Positions 17,116-28,457 are shown, counted from the stretch's first letter. The stretch is DNA of 64,000 nucleotides from Thioalkalivibrio paradoxus ARh 1 (GCF_000227685.2 NZ_CP007029.1:2082501-2146500), one strand, 5' to 3'. The notes: generated by a model from the sequence alone, not told the origin. Made by a program: numbers and translations.

Positions 17116-17721
17116 TCATCGGTCCTCCTTTTGAAAAACCGCTATTTGATTAGCGCTGAATAGAAAACGACGATAGGAGCTCAGGCGCAGCCCCGCAACG
17201 GCTCCCGCACGGACGAGGGTTGCACGATCAAGCAGGCCTTCATGCTCCTCATTAGCGTGTTTACTAAACAAGCCAATCGCCGCCCCCACGTCGTGAATCC
17301 AGTCCATGGACGGATGCGGCGTGGTGACAACCAAGCGCGAATTTGAATCTCGCATGTAAGCGGTTAGACGCTTGAGGAAATCACCGGGCTCAGCGTCATG
17401 TTCGATCACGGCCAGCGCCACCACCGTATCAAAGCGTTCATCCAACGCCGGCAGTTGAGAAGAGAAGACATAATTAGGAAATCGCGAGCGCGCTAGTTCC
17501 AATGACTCCGGGTCGACATCGGTCCCGTAATATCGGTCCGCCTTCAACCGACCCGCCAGGGCCCCAGAACCGCAACCCACATCCAACACCCGCCCGGTCA
17601 AGTAGGGCAATGCCGCCGCGAACCGCCGTCTCTGCAACCAAGGAGACAAGACCCCTTCCGCACCCTGATCCGCCATAACCCAATCCTCCCCAAAGTTGCC
17701 CGCCGAACCGGCAGAACTCAT
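17116..17721 (-). CDS. Class I SAM-dependent methyltransferase
   Basis: The product is 201 aa with a Rossmann-type methyltransferase fold: motif I VLDVGCGSGALAGRL (about residues 45-58), an acidic residue after strand 2 (YYGTDVDPES), and motif IV-like DTVVALAVIEHD. It is a compact free-standing enzyme with no extra domain. It lies between a flippase-like protein and a GT2 in a minus-strand glycan group, so a methyl transfer onto a sugar or lipid-linked intermediate is a reasonable guess, though family membership does not give the substrate. An alternative start is an internal Met near residue 16. Confidence 0.82.
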   Translation of the reverse strand: MSSAGSAGNFGEDWVMADQGAEGVLSPWLQRRRFAAALPYLTGRVLDVGCGSGALAGRLKADRYYGTDVDPESLELARSRFPNYVFSSQLPALDERFDTVVALAVIEHDAEPGDFLKRLTAYMRDSNSRLVVTTPHPSMDWIHDVGAAIGLFSKHANEEHEGLLDRATLVRAGAVAGLRLSSYRRFLFSANQIAVFQKEDR

Positions 17722-17921
17722 CGCCGTGAGATACCCATTTTTCCCTTGCGTCTACTTCTACTGAGTTTGCGCGCCAAGATAGCTATCAGCGCGACTCATA
17801 TCCGACGTCCAGCAGGGTATCGGCCTTGCACCCCACGCTCGCACCGAAGACGCTTTCACGAAGAATCCGCTCTTGCGGTTTCGCGCGTTTCACGGGCAAA
17901 TCGAGCTGACCAGCCCGCCAG

Positions 17922-18893
17922 CTACCGGACTGTTCCGCGCCCCTCAACCGCCGTCCCACGACCGACATCACGACGCGTATGAAACCGCAACTCCTCCAGC
18001 AACTTCCGGTTAGCCGCAATCAGGTCGGCCACGAACGCAATGAGAATCGTCTGAAAGCCCATCACGAGCAAAGCGCCAGCCAAGATCAGCGACTGAATAT
18101 GTCCTTCGCCTTCGCCACCCAGCCATTTCCAGACAAACCGCAACCCGATCAACACACCAGCACCAAACAGCACCGCGCCAGTCGTCGCAAAGAAACGGAA
18201 TGGGCGATAGACCACAAAGATCCGGACAATGGTGACGATACTGCGTAGGATGTAGGACGGTATGCTCTTCACCAGCCGGGAGGGACGAAGATCTCCGTTG
18301 ACTCGCACGGGTACCGAGGCGATCGCCATGTTCTTCTGGCCTGCCTGGATGATCGTCTCCAGCGTGTAGGTGTAGTCGCTAAAGACCATCAGCCGTTGCG
18401 CCGCGCTCCGACTGATCGCGCGAAACCCGCTCGGCGCGTCCGGAATATCGGTTCCGCTCGCCATGCGCACTACCCAACTACCAAGCTTCTGCAGAACCCT
18501 CTTGACTGGCGAGAAGTGCTCGATGGTTTCGATCGGGCGCGCCCCGACCACGATCTCCGCCTCCCCGGCGAGTATCGGCGCCACCAGGGCGGGGATGTCG
18601 TCCGCGTTGTACTGGTTGTCTGCATCGGTATTCACGATCACATCCGCACCGCGTTGCAAGCCGGCTTCCAGGCCGGTCATAAAGCCCCGCGCCAAGCCCT
18701 GGTTGTCGGTGTGCCATACCACGTGATCAACGCCGTGTTCGCAGGCCACCCGGACCGTGTCATCCGTGCTGCCATCGTCGATCACTAACCACTCAACCGA
18801 ATCGAAACCCTGCACCTTCCGCGGCAGGGACGAGAGGGCGACACCGAGCGTCTCGGCCTCGTTGTAGCAGGGAATCTGGATAATAAGCTTCAA
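17922..18893 (-). CDS. GT2 family glycosyltransferase with C-terminal membrane segments (DPM1/GtrB-like)
   Basis: The product is 323 aa. A GT-A fold catalytic domain (1-~225) has the opening IQIPCYNEAETL, the IDDGSTDDT nucleotide-binding motif and a DxD in VNTDADNQY. Two transmembrane helices follow (about 235-258 and 272-298), as in dolichol- or undecaprenyl-phosphate sugar transferases. Such enzymes load one sugar from a nucleotide donor onto a polyprenyl phosphate. The next gene on the same strand is a large GT39-like membrane transferase that uses such donors, so the pair plausibly works in sequence. The C-terminal tail (TRRDVGRGT...) is basic and of unknown use. Confidence 0.88.
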   Translation of the reverse strand: MKLIIQIPCYNEAETLGVALSSLPRKVQGFDSVEWLVIDDGSTDDTVRVACEHGVDHVVWHTDNQGLARGFMTGLEAGLQRGADVIVNTDADNQYNADDIPALVAPILAGEAEIVVGARPIETIEHFSPVKRVLQKLGSWVVRMASGTDIPDAPSGFRAISRSAAQRLMVFSDYTYTLETIIQAGQKNMAIASVPVRVNGDLRPSRLVKSIPSYILRSIVTIVRIFVVYRPFRFFATTGAVLFGAGVLIGLRFVWKWLGGEGEGHIQSLILAGALLVMGFQTILIAFVADLIAANRKLLEELRFHTRRDVGRGTAVEGRGTVR

Positions 18894-19068
18894 CTAAATC
18901 TCCAAATTGCCGCCATTGGCGCCCTTTTGCCACTCGTCTGCAACCTTCATCAAACCGCCAAGTCCTTGCCCATCTCCGCCGGTCGACCGCCCGCGTCTCT
19001 GCTCACGCGAATACCGTTCACCATGGGTCACTTTTGCTATACTCTCAACACCAAAGCGCACTGGACCA

Positions 19069-21435
19069 CTACTCTCTACCCTCATGCCCACGCTCCGTTA
19101 TCTCTTCAAACATCACCTCGGAAATCCGCACATGCACACGATCCTTCACGTGATACCGGTACTCGAGATCATTCACCGCCTCTGTGAGCACGAACTCGAT
19201 CTCTCCTACAACACCGTCCCTTAACTCCGCCGGGACCACCCGTGCGCTTGCCACCTGCTCCGTGCCTTTGCCATGGACCACATCCACAAACCCGACATCA
19301 CCGGGCTCCGGCAGTACATCGACCCACTCCCCCTTCCAGATCACACGATACATCCCGGGTTCAACGGGTATATAGGGGCCGAACAACAACACGCCCTTCT
19401 CACCTGATGATTGCACCTCGCCAACCTCTTTTGCAAACACGCCGACCCTCGACCCAAACCGGCCTCCACTCGGAACGCTTCTAAAGATCACCGGCCCTGC
19501 TGTGTCAATCCGCCCAAAATTCGTACTATACGAGCGGAAATACAAAGACTGCGGCTTCTGTCCCCGCTGTTTCTCGAGAAAACGCCCCTCCAAGCTTCCG
19601 CGATAAAACCATTCCCCACTGGAGAACTCATCAAACCCCAAGAACAACAAGCCATCCATGGCCCCGCTTCCAAGCAGGTCCACCCCTTGATCTCTAATTA
19701 GGACGGTTTTCTTCCCGTACACATAGGTCAGGATCGACGCCGTCTGATAGTCTCGGGGATTGTCCCGGGAAAGGGACACTCCATTCCGGAATCCCACCTC
19801 GTCAATAGCCTCTACGACTGAATCATACCCTGTTCGCAGGTCCGCCATCATTGACTGAAACAGGTAGGGCGACGCGAACGCGAGAGACGAACCCACGTAG
19901 TACAATACCACTAGCGCGACAGCCGTTCCTCGGGCGAGCCTAGCTCCACCCTTATCCAGAAACACTCTCAGGCCCACAGCCGCAAACAAGATAAGCAGCG
20001 GGATGACTTGCGGAGTCCAACGCCGAGCCGCCCAAATGTGGTCGGGTGTGATCGTCGGACGCCACGTAAACAAAAACAGAACACTTATAGCCATCACAAT
20101 CAACGGAATGACCAGCGGGTTCCTGCTTTTCATGCTGATCGCGTGCCACAAACCATACAAAAAAACAGCGAACATGACTGGCGTGACATACCACGCCAAC
20201 TCACCGATCGCCCTGGCATTGAACCCGTCATCAAAAACCGGCCACAGGGACCACGCAAACAAAATCCATGCTCCAAGAAGAATAACCGCCCCTTTCAATA
20301 ATCCTTCAACAAGGGAACACTGTTCGACCCGCTTCAGAGGGATCTTACCCCTGAGCGCAAATGCCAAACCGGCAATTACCGGAATCCCGTAATTCAAATA
20401 TACCAAACCCTTCAAACTACCACCCATCCATAAATCATAGAAATATGGAAAGGTGTGAACGTACCCATCCACAAACCCCCAAGTACTGAACCCAAGATAC
20501 GTAACCATCAATGGCAGCACCACAGGTCTGAAATCGCTTGGACGGAAGAACGCAGCTCCCACCGCGCCGAGAATGATGAGAACGTTCAGGGCTGAATCTA
20601 CCCTATTCAATAACGCCAGACCAAGAATGGCCCCGCTCGCTGCGGCCCAGACGGCGGATCGCGAATCAAAGGCTCTTATCAACAGGTAAAGTCCGCTGAA
20701 CAAGAACGCCACCGCAAGCACCTCAGTCAGGGTGATCCGAGCGTTCCAAATGAACGCCGCGTTCAAAGCCAACGCCAGCGTCGCAAGCAATGCCGTAGGC
20801 GGACCTGCCAAACGTCGTGCCACCATAAAGAATGACCAAAGCGCGAAGACTGCAATGGCCGCATTGGTCCGGACCAATCCCTCAAGGCCCGCGAGCTGAT
20901 AAAAAATAGCGCCGATCGACGGAAAAAGGTGCATGAACTGCGGTATTAGTTCCGCCGGATCGCCCGACAAACCGCGAGCATATGCGCTGTAGATTCCCGG
21001 GAATCCAAGACGAATGACATCGCCGTGCGTCGCGTGAAGATCCCGAAGCACGGGAAGGTCGAGGACCAATCCCCCTGTATTCGCGATGTGCACCGAAAAC
21101 ACCAGGTAAAGGCCGGGATCACGTCCACCCAGAAGGTAATAGGTGGGAAAGAGCGCATAAAGGAGAACGGCAGCCAGAAGCAGACCGAAGAGCACACCGT
21201 TAACCGGCGTGAGCACCTGATGATTCAATCGCAAATCCATTTGTTTTCCCGCCGATGCACCCAACCCCCTTGTCTTCCCATAAACCGCCATAGCGGCCAG
21301 CACAACCACCAGCGCTATGGCCACCACGTCTACGCTGAACATGCCTACTCGCATGGAAAGAAAAGCGGACATCGCGATGACAAGGAAGGAGATCATCACC
21401 CCTACATAAATCCGGTCTAACCCATCGTACTGCAT
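19069..21435 (-). CDS. Large polytopic membrane glycosyltransferase (GT39/ArnT-like)
   Basis: The product is 788 aa. About twelve hydrophobic segments fill residues 10-520, followed by a soluble C-terminal domain of ~260 residues rich in beta strands. The first periplasmic loop after helix 3 carries GGRDPGLYL and a following DLHATHGDVI, resembling the acidic loop of GT-C enzymes that take sugars from polyprenyl phosphates. Other signs of the superfamily are the repeated short hydrophobic segments and LNRVDSAL near residue 265. No exact family was recognised. It probably transfers a sugar in the periplasm using the product of the neighbouring GT2. AGGA about seven bases before the ATG supports the start. 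Confidence 0.75.
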   Translation of the reverse strand: MQYDGLDRIYVGVMISFLVIAMSAFLSMRVGMFSVDVVAIALVVVLAAMAVYGKTRGLGASAGKQMDLRLNHQVLTPVNGVLFGLLLAAVLLYALFPTYYLLGGRDPGLYLVFSVHIANTGGLVLDLPVLRDLHATHGDVIRLGFPGIYSAYARGLSGDPAELIPQFMHLFPSIGAIFYQLAGLEGLVRTNAAIAVFALWSFFMVARRLAGPPTALLATLALALNAAFIWNARITLTEVLAVAFLFSGLYLLIRAFDSRSAVWAAASGAILGLALLNRVDSALNVLIILGAVGAAFFRPSDFRPVVLPLMVTYLGFSTWGFVDGYVHTFPYFYDLWMGGSLKGLVYLNYGIPVIAGLAFALRGKIPLKRVEQCSLVEGLLKGAVILLGAWILFAWSLWPVFDDGFNARAIGELAWYVTPVMFAVFLYGLWHAISMKSRNPLVIPLIVMAISVLFLFTWRPTITPDHIWAARRWTPQVIPLLILFAAVGLRVFLDKGGARLARGTAVALVVLYYVGSSLAFASPYLFQSMMADLRTGYDSVVEAIDEVGFRNGVSLSRDNPRDYQTASILTYVYGKKTVLIRDQGVDLLGSGAMDGLLFLGFDEFSSGEWFYRGSLEGRFLEKQRGQKPQSLYFRSYSTNFGRIDTAGPVIFRSVPSGGRFGSRVGVFAKEVGEVQSSGEKGVLLFGPYIPVEPGMYRVIWKGEWVDVLPEPGDVGFVDVVHGKGTEQVASARVVPAELRDGVVGEIEFVLTEAVNDLEYRYHVKDRVHVRISEVMFEEITERGHEGRE

Positions 21436-21509
21436 ATAATTTCCTAATCTCCCTCATGATGATCATCAGGGAAGCTCTGTAAATTAGAACGGGCCGTCAT
21501 CGAAACCAC

Positions 21510-21660
21510 CGTCATCGCGAGGACCGAAGCAACGTGGCGCTCCAAACGGCGTTGGTCCTCCCCGCGCTGCCTGGATTATTCGCTGCGCTCACCCTGCGGG
21601 CAAGCCTTCGGCTGTTCAATGCGCTGCGCGCATTGGTGCCGCGCTACGCTCGCAGTGACG
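21510..21660. repeat. Interspersed palindromic repeat (GTCATCGCGAGG...CGCAGTGACG type)
   Basis: The ends cgtcatcgcgag and ctcgcagtgacg are imperfect inverted repeats, and the interior includes ggaccgaagcaacgtggc and gcgctacgctcg. This matches a well-known class of non-coding repeats found in many bacteria, with consensus close to GTCATTGCGAGG...CCTCGCAATGAC. The remainder of the 605-base gap 21436-22040 holds no gene I can support, only a short T-rich stretch before the IS1595 element. Confidence 0.7.
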
Positions 21661-22040
21661 ATCGATGCCGCACGGCGTCGCACTCACTGCGCGGGTTTCG
21701 TGATAATCAGGATCTCCCTTGTTGCCAGAGGTCCCGCCTTCGCGCGACCAGAGCCCTAGTGCCGACAGAGCAGATTCGCCATGCCCAACAGACTAGAATG
21801 TTCCATTGTCTTTTTTTGTCCTACCTGCGTCGTGGTCTCCATGCTCGTGCCTTGCCAACTAAAACGTGTTCTCTACTGCGCTCCAGTCGCTGGCCACCAA
21901 TCCCATACCCTCTTTCTCTCAATCCACTCGGAATTTCGGATCCTCTATTCGGCTTTCACAGACGCCCCCCGTTAGACATCGGACGCTCTGTTTCGACATG
22001 CCATTACCCATTGACGTAGACCTCGGGTGACTTCGCCCTT

Positions 22041-22066
22041 CCTGATTAGCAACGAGAGTCAGCCAG
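22041..22066 (+). repeat. IS1595 left inverted repeat
   Basis: Twenty-six bases starting cctgattagcaacgagag, identical to the reverse complement of 23063-23088. Bases 22033-22040 (tcgccctt) immediately outside are the left target duplication. Confidence 0.95.
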
Positions 22067-22129
22067 GATCACTCTGTGAGCCACCACCGGGCGTACGCTG
22101 AGGGCACACGTCGAGCGGAGGGTGGCACC

Positions 22130-23083
22130 ATGGCACAGAATCGGATCCAGTTTCAGGCTGGGATGTCGATGCCGGAGTTCCTTGCGCAGTACGGGACGGA
22201 GGCCCAGTGCGAAGCGGCGCTGGAGCGGGTCCGCTGGCCGGAGGGCTTTCGCTGTCCGCGCTGCGGCGGTGACGCGCACTGTGTCCTGCGCAGCAGCCCG
22301 CGCAAGGTGTTTCAGTGCAATGCCTGCCGGCATCAGGCCTCGCTGATCGCCGGCACCGTGATGCAGGGGACGAAGCTGCCGCTGACCACGTGGTTTCTGG
22401 CCATCTACCTGGTCAGCCAGGCCAAGACCGGGATCGCGTCGTTGGCGCTGAAACGGCACTTGGGCGTCAGCTACCCCACCGCCTGGGCGCTGAAGCACAA
22501 GCTGATGCAGGCGATGACCGAGCGGGAAGAGCGCTACACGCTCAGCGGCACCGTGCAACTGGACGACGCCTACCTGGGAGGTGAGCGGACCGGTGGCAAG
22601 GCCGGGCGAGGCTCGGAGAACAAGGTTCCGTTCGTGGCGGCGGTGTCGCTGACCGACGCGGGCCGTCCCCTGCGGGTCAAGCTGACGCCGGTGGCGGGAT
22701 TCAGCTTCCAGGCCATCACCGAGTGGGCCCGCGCGTATCTGACCCCGGGCAGCACGGTCCACTCCGATGGTCTCGCGTGTTTCAACGCGGTCACGATGGC
22801 CGGTTGCCGGCACCAACCGACGGTCGTGGCCGGGCGCAAACCCAAGGACCTGCCCGAATTCCACTGGGTCAACACAGTGCTCGGCAACCTGAAGACCAGC
22901 CTGAGCGGGAGTTACCATGCCTTTGCGTTCTCCAAGTATGCCCCCCGCTACCTCGCGGCTTTCGCCTACCGGTTCAACCGGCGCTTTGATCTGGCCGCAT
23001 TGCCGGGACGCCTCCTGGTTGCCGCGGCGCACTGCAGGCCCCTGCCCGAGCAGTCCCTGCGGCTGGCTGACTCTCGTTGCTAA
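22130..23083 (+). CDS. IS1595-family transposase
   Basis: The product is 317 aa from ATG 22130, chosen because GGAGGG lies seven bases upstream; a GTG at 22076 would extend it by 18 residues. An N-terminal zinc ribbon has CPRC (42-45) and CNAC (63-66), typical of IS1595/ISSpo8-type proteins. The catalytic region opens with VQLDDAYLGGE (first Asp at 145), continues with VHSDGLACF (second Asp) and ends with the HWVNTVLGNLK segment that supplies the third ligand. The TAA stop (23081-23083) lies inside the right inverted repeat, so the element is fully packed. No frameshift was seen. Confidence 0.94.
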   Translation: MAQNRIQFQAGMSMPEFLAQYGTEAQCEAALERVRWPEGFRCPRCGGDAHCVLRSSPRKVFQCNACRHQASLIAGTVMQGTKLPLTTWFLAIYLVSQAKTGIASLALKRHLGVSYPTAWALKHKLMQAMTEREERYTLSGTVQLDDAYLGGERTGGKAGRGSENKVPFVAAVSLTDAGRPLRVKLTPVAGFSFQAITEWARAYLTPGSTVHSDGLACFNAVTMAGCRHQPTVVAGRKPKDLPEFHWVNTVLGNLKTSLSGSYHAFAFSKYAPRYLAAFAYRFNRRFDLAALPGRLLVAAAHCRPLPEQSLRLADSRC

Positions 23084-23088
23084 TCAGG
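23063..23088 (-). repeat. IS1595 right inverted repeat
   Basis: Twenty-six bases, exact reverse complement of the left end. It contains the last codons and stop of the transposase, and is followed by the right copy of tcgccctt (23089-23096). Confidence 0.95.
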
Positions 23089-23143
23089 TCGCCCTTTGAC
23101 TCTTGCCCACCATATAATCCTCGGTTCATACCGCACATTCGCA

Positions 23144-25714
23144 CTACAACGCAGTCTGTCGCGTTTGGCCGGTTCTTTCGTTGTCGCGTGGGCCTTCTGG
23201 CACCACGAGGCTCAACAACCATCGCGCACTTTCCCGCCAAGTCATCCAAGGCATATCGTCGGAGCTTGGAGCTATCCCTTCCTCGTGCATGAAAAGCCAT
23301 TCATTGAGTGCAGCCGCAAGGTGGTCAGCCTCAAGTCCGTCGAAGTAGTGTGCGTGGTTTCCCGCCACCTCTCGAAAAACGGGGATATCTCTGGCGATAA
23401 TCGGCATGCCCTGCTGTGCAGCTTCGATCAAGGGCAACCCAAACCCTTCTGCGTACGATGCTGCGATGAGACACGTACTGTTTTCGTAGACCTTCTGCAA
23501 ATACTCATCGCTGATGCCTTCTAGCCAAAACAGACGGGCATTCAGCTCCACGTGCCTACGAATTTTCTGTGCTAGCTTCTCCACCGCCCACCCCTGTTTT
23601 CCGACTATGACTAAGTTAACGTCGCGCCCCCCTTTCCATAACCGTTCCATGGAAGCCAGCACCTGCGCATGTCCTTTGCGCGGCTCCAATGTGCCCACCA
23701 TGAGAAAACTGGGGCGAGTGCGCAGTGCAGCCAATACATCATGGGATTCCGGTGGCATGCCTTTTGACGAAACACTACTCGCGATATCGGCTCCATTATG
23801 AAAGTGCTGGATACACAGAGGTCGGCTACGCTCCGGCGGATGATCTTGCAGCCAATCCCGGACATCGTCTGCGGTAGCTCTTGATATGCACAGCAGCGAA
23901 TCCGCGGTCGCGCCAACACCCTGGATCCACTTGGCGAATGCCTCCGGTACGCTAACATCACACCATTCCGGATGCCGCAACGGGATCAGGTCATATACCA
24001 CAAAATGAATCGGGATTCCCACGCGCCGCAAGAATCGCAAGAATGAAAGAAAAGAAGGAAACAGGTGAGCAGATAAATCAAGGCCCAGAAAGATGTCCCC
24101 ATGACCGACATCTATGAGCTGGTCCGCATCCGGAAACTCTACCTTTCCGGACGGGAGCGTCGCCACCTGGGGTGTATATCGGCACCAGCCATGCTCGGCA
24201 TCAAAGCATATGGGGCGAATACGATATCCGGTGGGTGGCTCGTTTAGCAGTTCTTTAAGGAGATTGCGCACGACACGCTGAACGCCGGTGCGAGCATCTT
24301 GCGCCGCTAGAACGGATACGTCGACCAGCATTTGCGGCTCGGCACCCAACCGTTCATTCAATGCAATGCTTGTTGCTACCTTACATAAGTCAGCCGTTTT
24401 TGGTGATACCGTGCTGTCAATGCCGGCAAGGGCATCGACCAATGTCGTCGGAAAAGTCGCCTCTTGGGAACGAATGACGTTGTTACGGGCACCACCTGTA
24501 TTCTGAGAGATCTTAGAGAACGCAGCAATGGCTCGCCGGGCGCAAATCTTCCAGGAAAATGCGCTTGCTCTATCAATTGCTCGGGACATCAGCGCATCGC
24601 GGAACGCCGTATCCGACAACGCTCGGCGCATCACCTTCGCAATCGAATCAGGATGGTAGGGATCGAACAACGCATCCTCCCAGCCAATAACCTCCGGAAC
24701 TGCACCACCCCAAGAGCCGATTGTGGGCGCACCACAGGCCATGGCTTCTAAAGCCGGCAGCCCGAAGCCTTCATGCACCGAAGGGAGCACAAACAAACGG
24801 CACTGATTATATAGCGAAACAAGGTCTTCGTCCGTTACGTAACCGGTCAGGACAAGTTCGTCCTCGGTCAGTCCGAACGAATGCGCAAATTTCATGAGGT
24901 TGCGCTCGTGTATATCGTCCATTCTTGCAACTATCACTAACTGGAACTGCCTGCGTAGCGCAGGATGGAGAAGCGCGAAGGCGTGTATCAGTCGGCGTAG
25001 ATTCTTATGAGTTTCAACATTACCTGTGCATTGGATAAACGGTCGCGTAATTCCGAACCGGGCCCGGAGCGCAACAGCCTCTTTGTTCGATAGTTCAACG
25101 GGATGGAAGCGATGGTCAATAGCGGTGCCAATAGTGACGATCCGTTCAGCGGGTATTTTCAGCAATTCCATAGCCTCCCGCCGGCTGTAATCCGAAATAG
25201 CCAAAAGGACGTCAGCATGGGCAAGGTACTTTAGCTTTTTCTGATACCACTCCTTGTGCATTGGTGTCTCAAGCAATTGCGGAAATCGCATGGGGATCAG
25301 GTCATAGAAGATGGCAGCTGTCGGCACTGCCGGGTGCAGTGTCCCGATACTGGTCAGTGCGTTATCGCCCAACCCTTCGAACAAGCTGGTGATGAGCACC
25401 AAATCGGGCTCGAGACTGGCCAGAAACGATTCCCTTATTCTTTCAGCTGCCAGCATTCGCCATTCGTTGTCGGAATCGAATGCACTTACAGGCGCGGGGG
25501 CATGCCAAACGCGGATATTCTCCTGCGGCAGGAGGTCATCGAAGGCAGCACGGATGGGTTCGATGGTATCGGGGAACAGACCGCTCAATGCGAGGAAGGC
25601 TTCATGCTCACCACGCTCGTGCACTACGGCCTTGGCGAAAGACATCGTATAGCGGCCAATACCCCGAAAGCGGCTTGCCGTCTGCGCTCCCTGCATGTCA
25701 ATTACGATCCTCAT
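23144..25714 (-). CDS. Fusion of two GT4-family glycosyltransferase modules
   Basis: The product is 856 aa, about twice the length of one GT-B enzyme. The first module (about 1-400) starts MRIVIDMQGAQ and carries an E-x7-E motif in HEGFGLPALEA near residue 318. The second (about 455-835) carries another in AEGFGLPLIEA near residue 758, after GTLEPRKGH, a typical GT4 donor-site strand. Both modules keep their key residues, so both may be active and could add two different linkages, as mannosyl- or rhamnosyl-polymerases of ABC-dependent O-antigens often do. Its start overlaps the stop of the upstream methyltransferase gene by 4 bp (ATGA). The IS1595 element sits 48 bases past its stop. Confidence 0.9.
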   Translation of the reverse strand: MRIVIDMQGAQTASRFRGIGRYTMSFAKAVVHERGEHEAFLALSGLFPDTIEPIRAAFDDLLPQENIRVWHAPAPVSAFDSDNEWRMLAAERIRESFLASLEPDLVLITSLFEGLGDNALTSIGTLHPAVPTAAIFYDLIPMRFPQLLETPMHKEWYQKKLKYLAHADVLLAISDYSRREAMELLKIPAERIVTIGTAIDHRFHPVELSNKEAVALRARFGITRPFIQCTGNVETHKNLRRLIHAFALLHPALRRQFQLVIVARMDDIHERNLMKFAHSFGLTEDELVLTGYVTDEDLVSLYNQCRLFVLPSVHEGFGLPALEAMACGAPTIGSWGGAVPEVIGWEDALFDPYHPDSIAKVMRRALSDTAFRDALMSRAIDRASAFSWKICARRAIAAFSKISQNTGGARNNVIRSQEATFPTTLVDALAGIDSTVSPKTADLCKVATSIALNERLGAEPQMLVDVSVLAAQDARTGVQRVVRNLLKELLNEPPTGYRIRPICFDAEHGWCRYTPQVATLPSGKVEFPDADQLIDVGHGDIFLGLDLSAHLFPSFLSFLRFLRRVGIPIHFVVYDLIPLRHPEWCDVSVPEAFAKWIQGVGATADSLLCISRATADDVRDWLQDHPPERSRPLCIQHFHNGADIASSVSSKGMPPESHDVLAALRTRPSFLMVGTLEPRKGHAQVLASMERLWKGGRDVNLVIVGKQGWAVEKLAQKIRRHVELNARLFWLEGISDEYLQKVYENSTCLIAASYAEGFGLPLIEAAQQGMPIIARDIPVFREVAGNHAHYFDGLEADHLAAALNEWLFMHEEGIAPSSDDMPWMTWRESARWLLSLVVPEGPRDNERTGQTRQTAL

Positions 25715-27230
25715 TGATCCGGCTTCCTTCGCTTCTCCAGTGCTTCCGTCAGCTCCGCATAGATGCGCCGGGCCCTCGGCGTGAGCGTCTCAAGGCCAGT
25801 GGTGTTCGCGTCGCTTACGCTGGAGCCATTCCTCTGGGCGGCATGGGAGGCAGCCCGAGGCGGGGCCACAATACCACGAACTTTGCTCGTGACCGCGGCG
25901 TGCAGGCGCGGGAACGGCCGCAGGCAACGGTGGACCAACGCGACCCACCGCGGTCTTCCAAGGGCTCCCAGCACGGCGCTACGAACCCAGCGTCTCGGGG
26001 CGGCCGGGCGCGGCCTGCGCCCCGAGATGAGCAAGAGGACGCCCAGCCCCCACCTCAAGGGTGCAGTGATGCGCCAGGAAAGGCTTCTATGCAGCGCCTC
26101 CGTTTCCAACTCCGCGCCCTGTGCCCGCGCCTCGGCCTCCGCAAGTCGGGCCTGTATGTAATGATTTTTCTTCTCAATCTCCTCTGCGCGACCCTGCAAG
26201 GCCTCCAATTCGCGTTCCGCAACTTCCGCACGCGCTTCCGCGCGTACGGCCTGTTCCTTGAGCTCCACTCGCTGTTCGGACTTCTCTGCCTCGGCAGCTA
26301 GACGTTCCTCCAGCGCACTCAGGTGCTTCCGCAGCGCCTGGACGGTCTCGGCGGATTCCGCTGCGGCCGATTCCGCTACGGCGGCCAGCTTCTCGTACAC
26401 CCGCGTCTCCGTCGCACGGTCCGCCCACATCCTTGCCTGATCCTCCTTGATCCGAGTGACCTGATCCTTAATTTCAGTCAGTCCGGCTTGAAGCTGATGG
26501 TCGAAACACTCCGTCAAGCCTGACAGGGAGTTCCCGTAATCCCTGGCGAAGGGTTCGTCCAACGCGGAAAGCTGATCCGCACCTCCAGGAGCTTGGGCGA
26601 CTACGGCGTAGTCGGGGCTCACGTCGTTCAGTACCTGGCGAAGTGTTACCCGCGGCGTACCGTCGGATTGTCGTGGTTCCTGCAATCCAAGGATCTTGCA
26701 GCGGGCAAAGCCGTGGAACTCCGGGAGGAAAGCCAAGAGCGGAGCGGGGATCGGTCGGATATGGGTCGGATCGAGATAGAAATTCGCCGTGCCGACAACC
26801 AAGTTCTCCGGATTGGGCGTCTCGAGGATCAGCAGCCCGCCCGGGAGCAGGACCCGTAATGCCGCCCTCACCAGATCCTGCAATGCCTCGAACGGAAGGT
26901 GCTCTGCCACATGGAACGCGGATACGACGCCGAAGCTCGCGCCTGGTTGCCCTTGCAGGTGCCTGACCGCGTCCTTCTGCACAACATCCAGATCCAGGTC
27001 CCGGCATGCCTGGAGCATCCCCGTATCGAGATCGACCCCCTGAGCCTCGATAGCATGCTCGCGCATCAACTCCAACCATTCGCCCCGGCCGCAGCCAAGG
27101 TCCAGCGCCTTCATCCCGGGATGAACACTTCTCAAACCATCGATAAACGGGAAATAGACCTTGAGGCGGCCCTTAATCAGTTCCCTCGGGCCACGATACC
27201 TTTCCTCGAAGGCGCGATAGAAATCCTCGG

Positions 27231-27234
<4 letters not shown>
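25711..27234 (-). CDS. SAM methyltransferase with long coiled coil and membrane-binding tail (possible O-chain terminator)
   Basis: The product is 507 aa. The methyltransferase domain (about 1-215) shows motif I ALDLGCGRGEWLEL (43-56), an acidic GVDLD and a HVAEHLPF segment. Residues ~270-390 form an almost uninterrupted heptad-type coiled coil rich in Glu, Ala and Arg. Then come LSWRITAPLRWGLGVLLLISG, an amphipathic/hydrophobic segment, and a basic tail. This order resembles WbdD of E. coli O8/O9a, which caps the chain by methylation and whose coiled coil sets chain length, but no kinase domain is visible here. Its place directly beside wzt supports a chain-terminating role, which is inference. 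It overlaps both neighbours by 4 bp. Confidence 0.83.

Positions 27235-28456
<1,222 letters not shown>

Positions 28457-28457
<1 letters not shown>

Larger units (their letters stand above)
22041..23088 (+). mobile_element. Complete IS1595-family insertion sequence (1048 bp) with 8-bp target duplication
   Basis: Perfect 26-bp terminal inverted repeats bound one transposase gene. They begin cctgattagcaacgagag on the left, with the reverse complement on the right. The element is flanked by an exact 8-bp duplication tcgccctt at 22033-22040 and 23089-23096, the size expected for IS1595. It sits just past the 3' end of the double glycosyltransferase gene without breaking it. Intact ends and duplication indicate a recent insertion that may still be mobile. 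Confidence 0.97.

Noticed and set aside
23097-23143. tttgact ... tataat as a promoter beside the IS1595 element
   Set aside because: The hexamers are only 11 bases apart, too close for a sigma-70 promoter, and no gene starts downstream on that strand.
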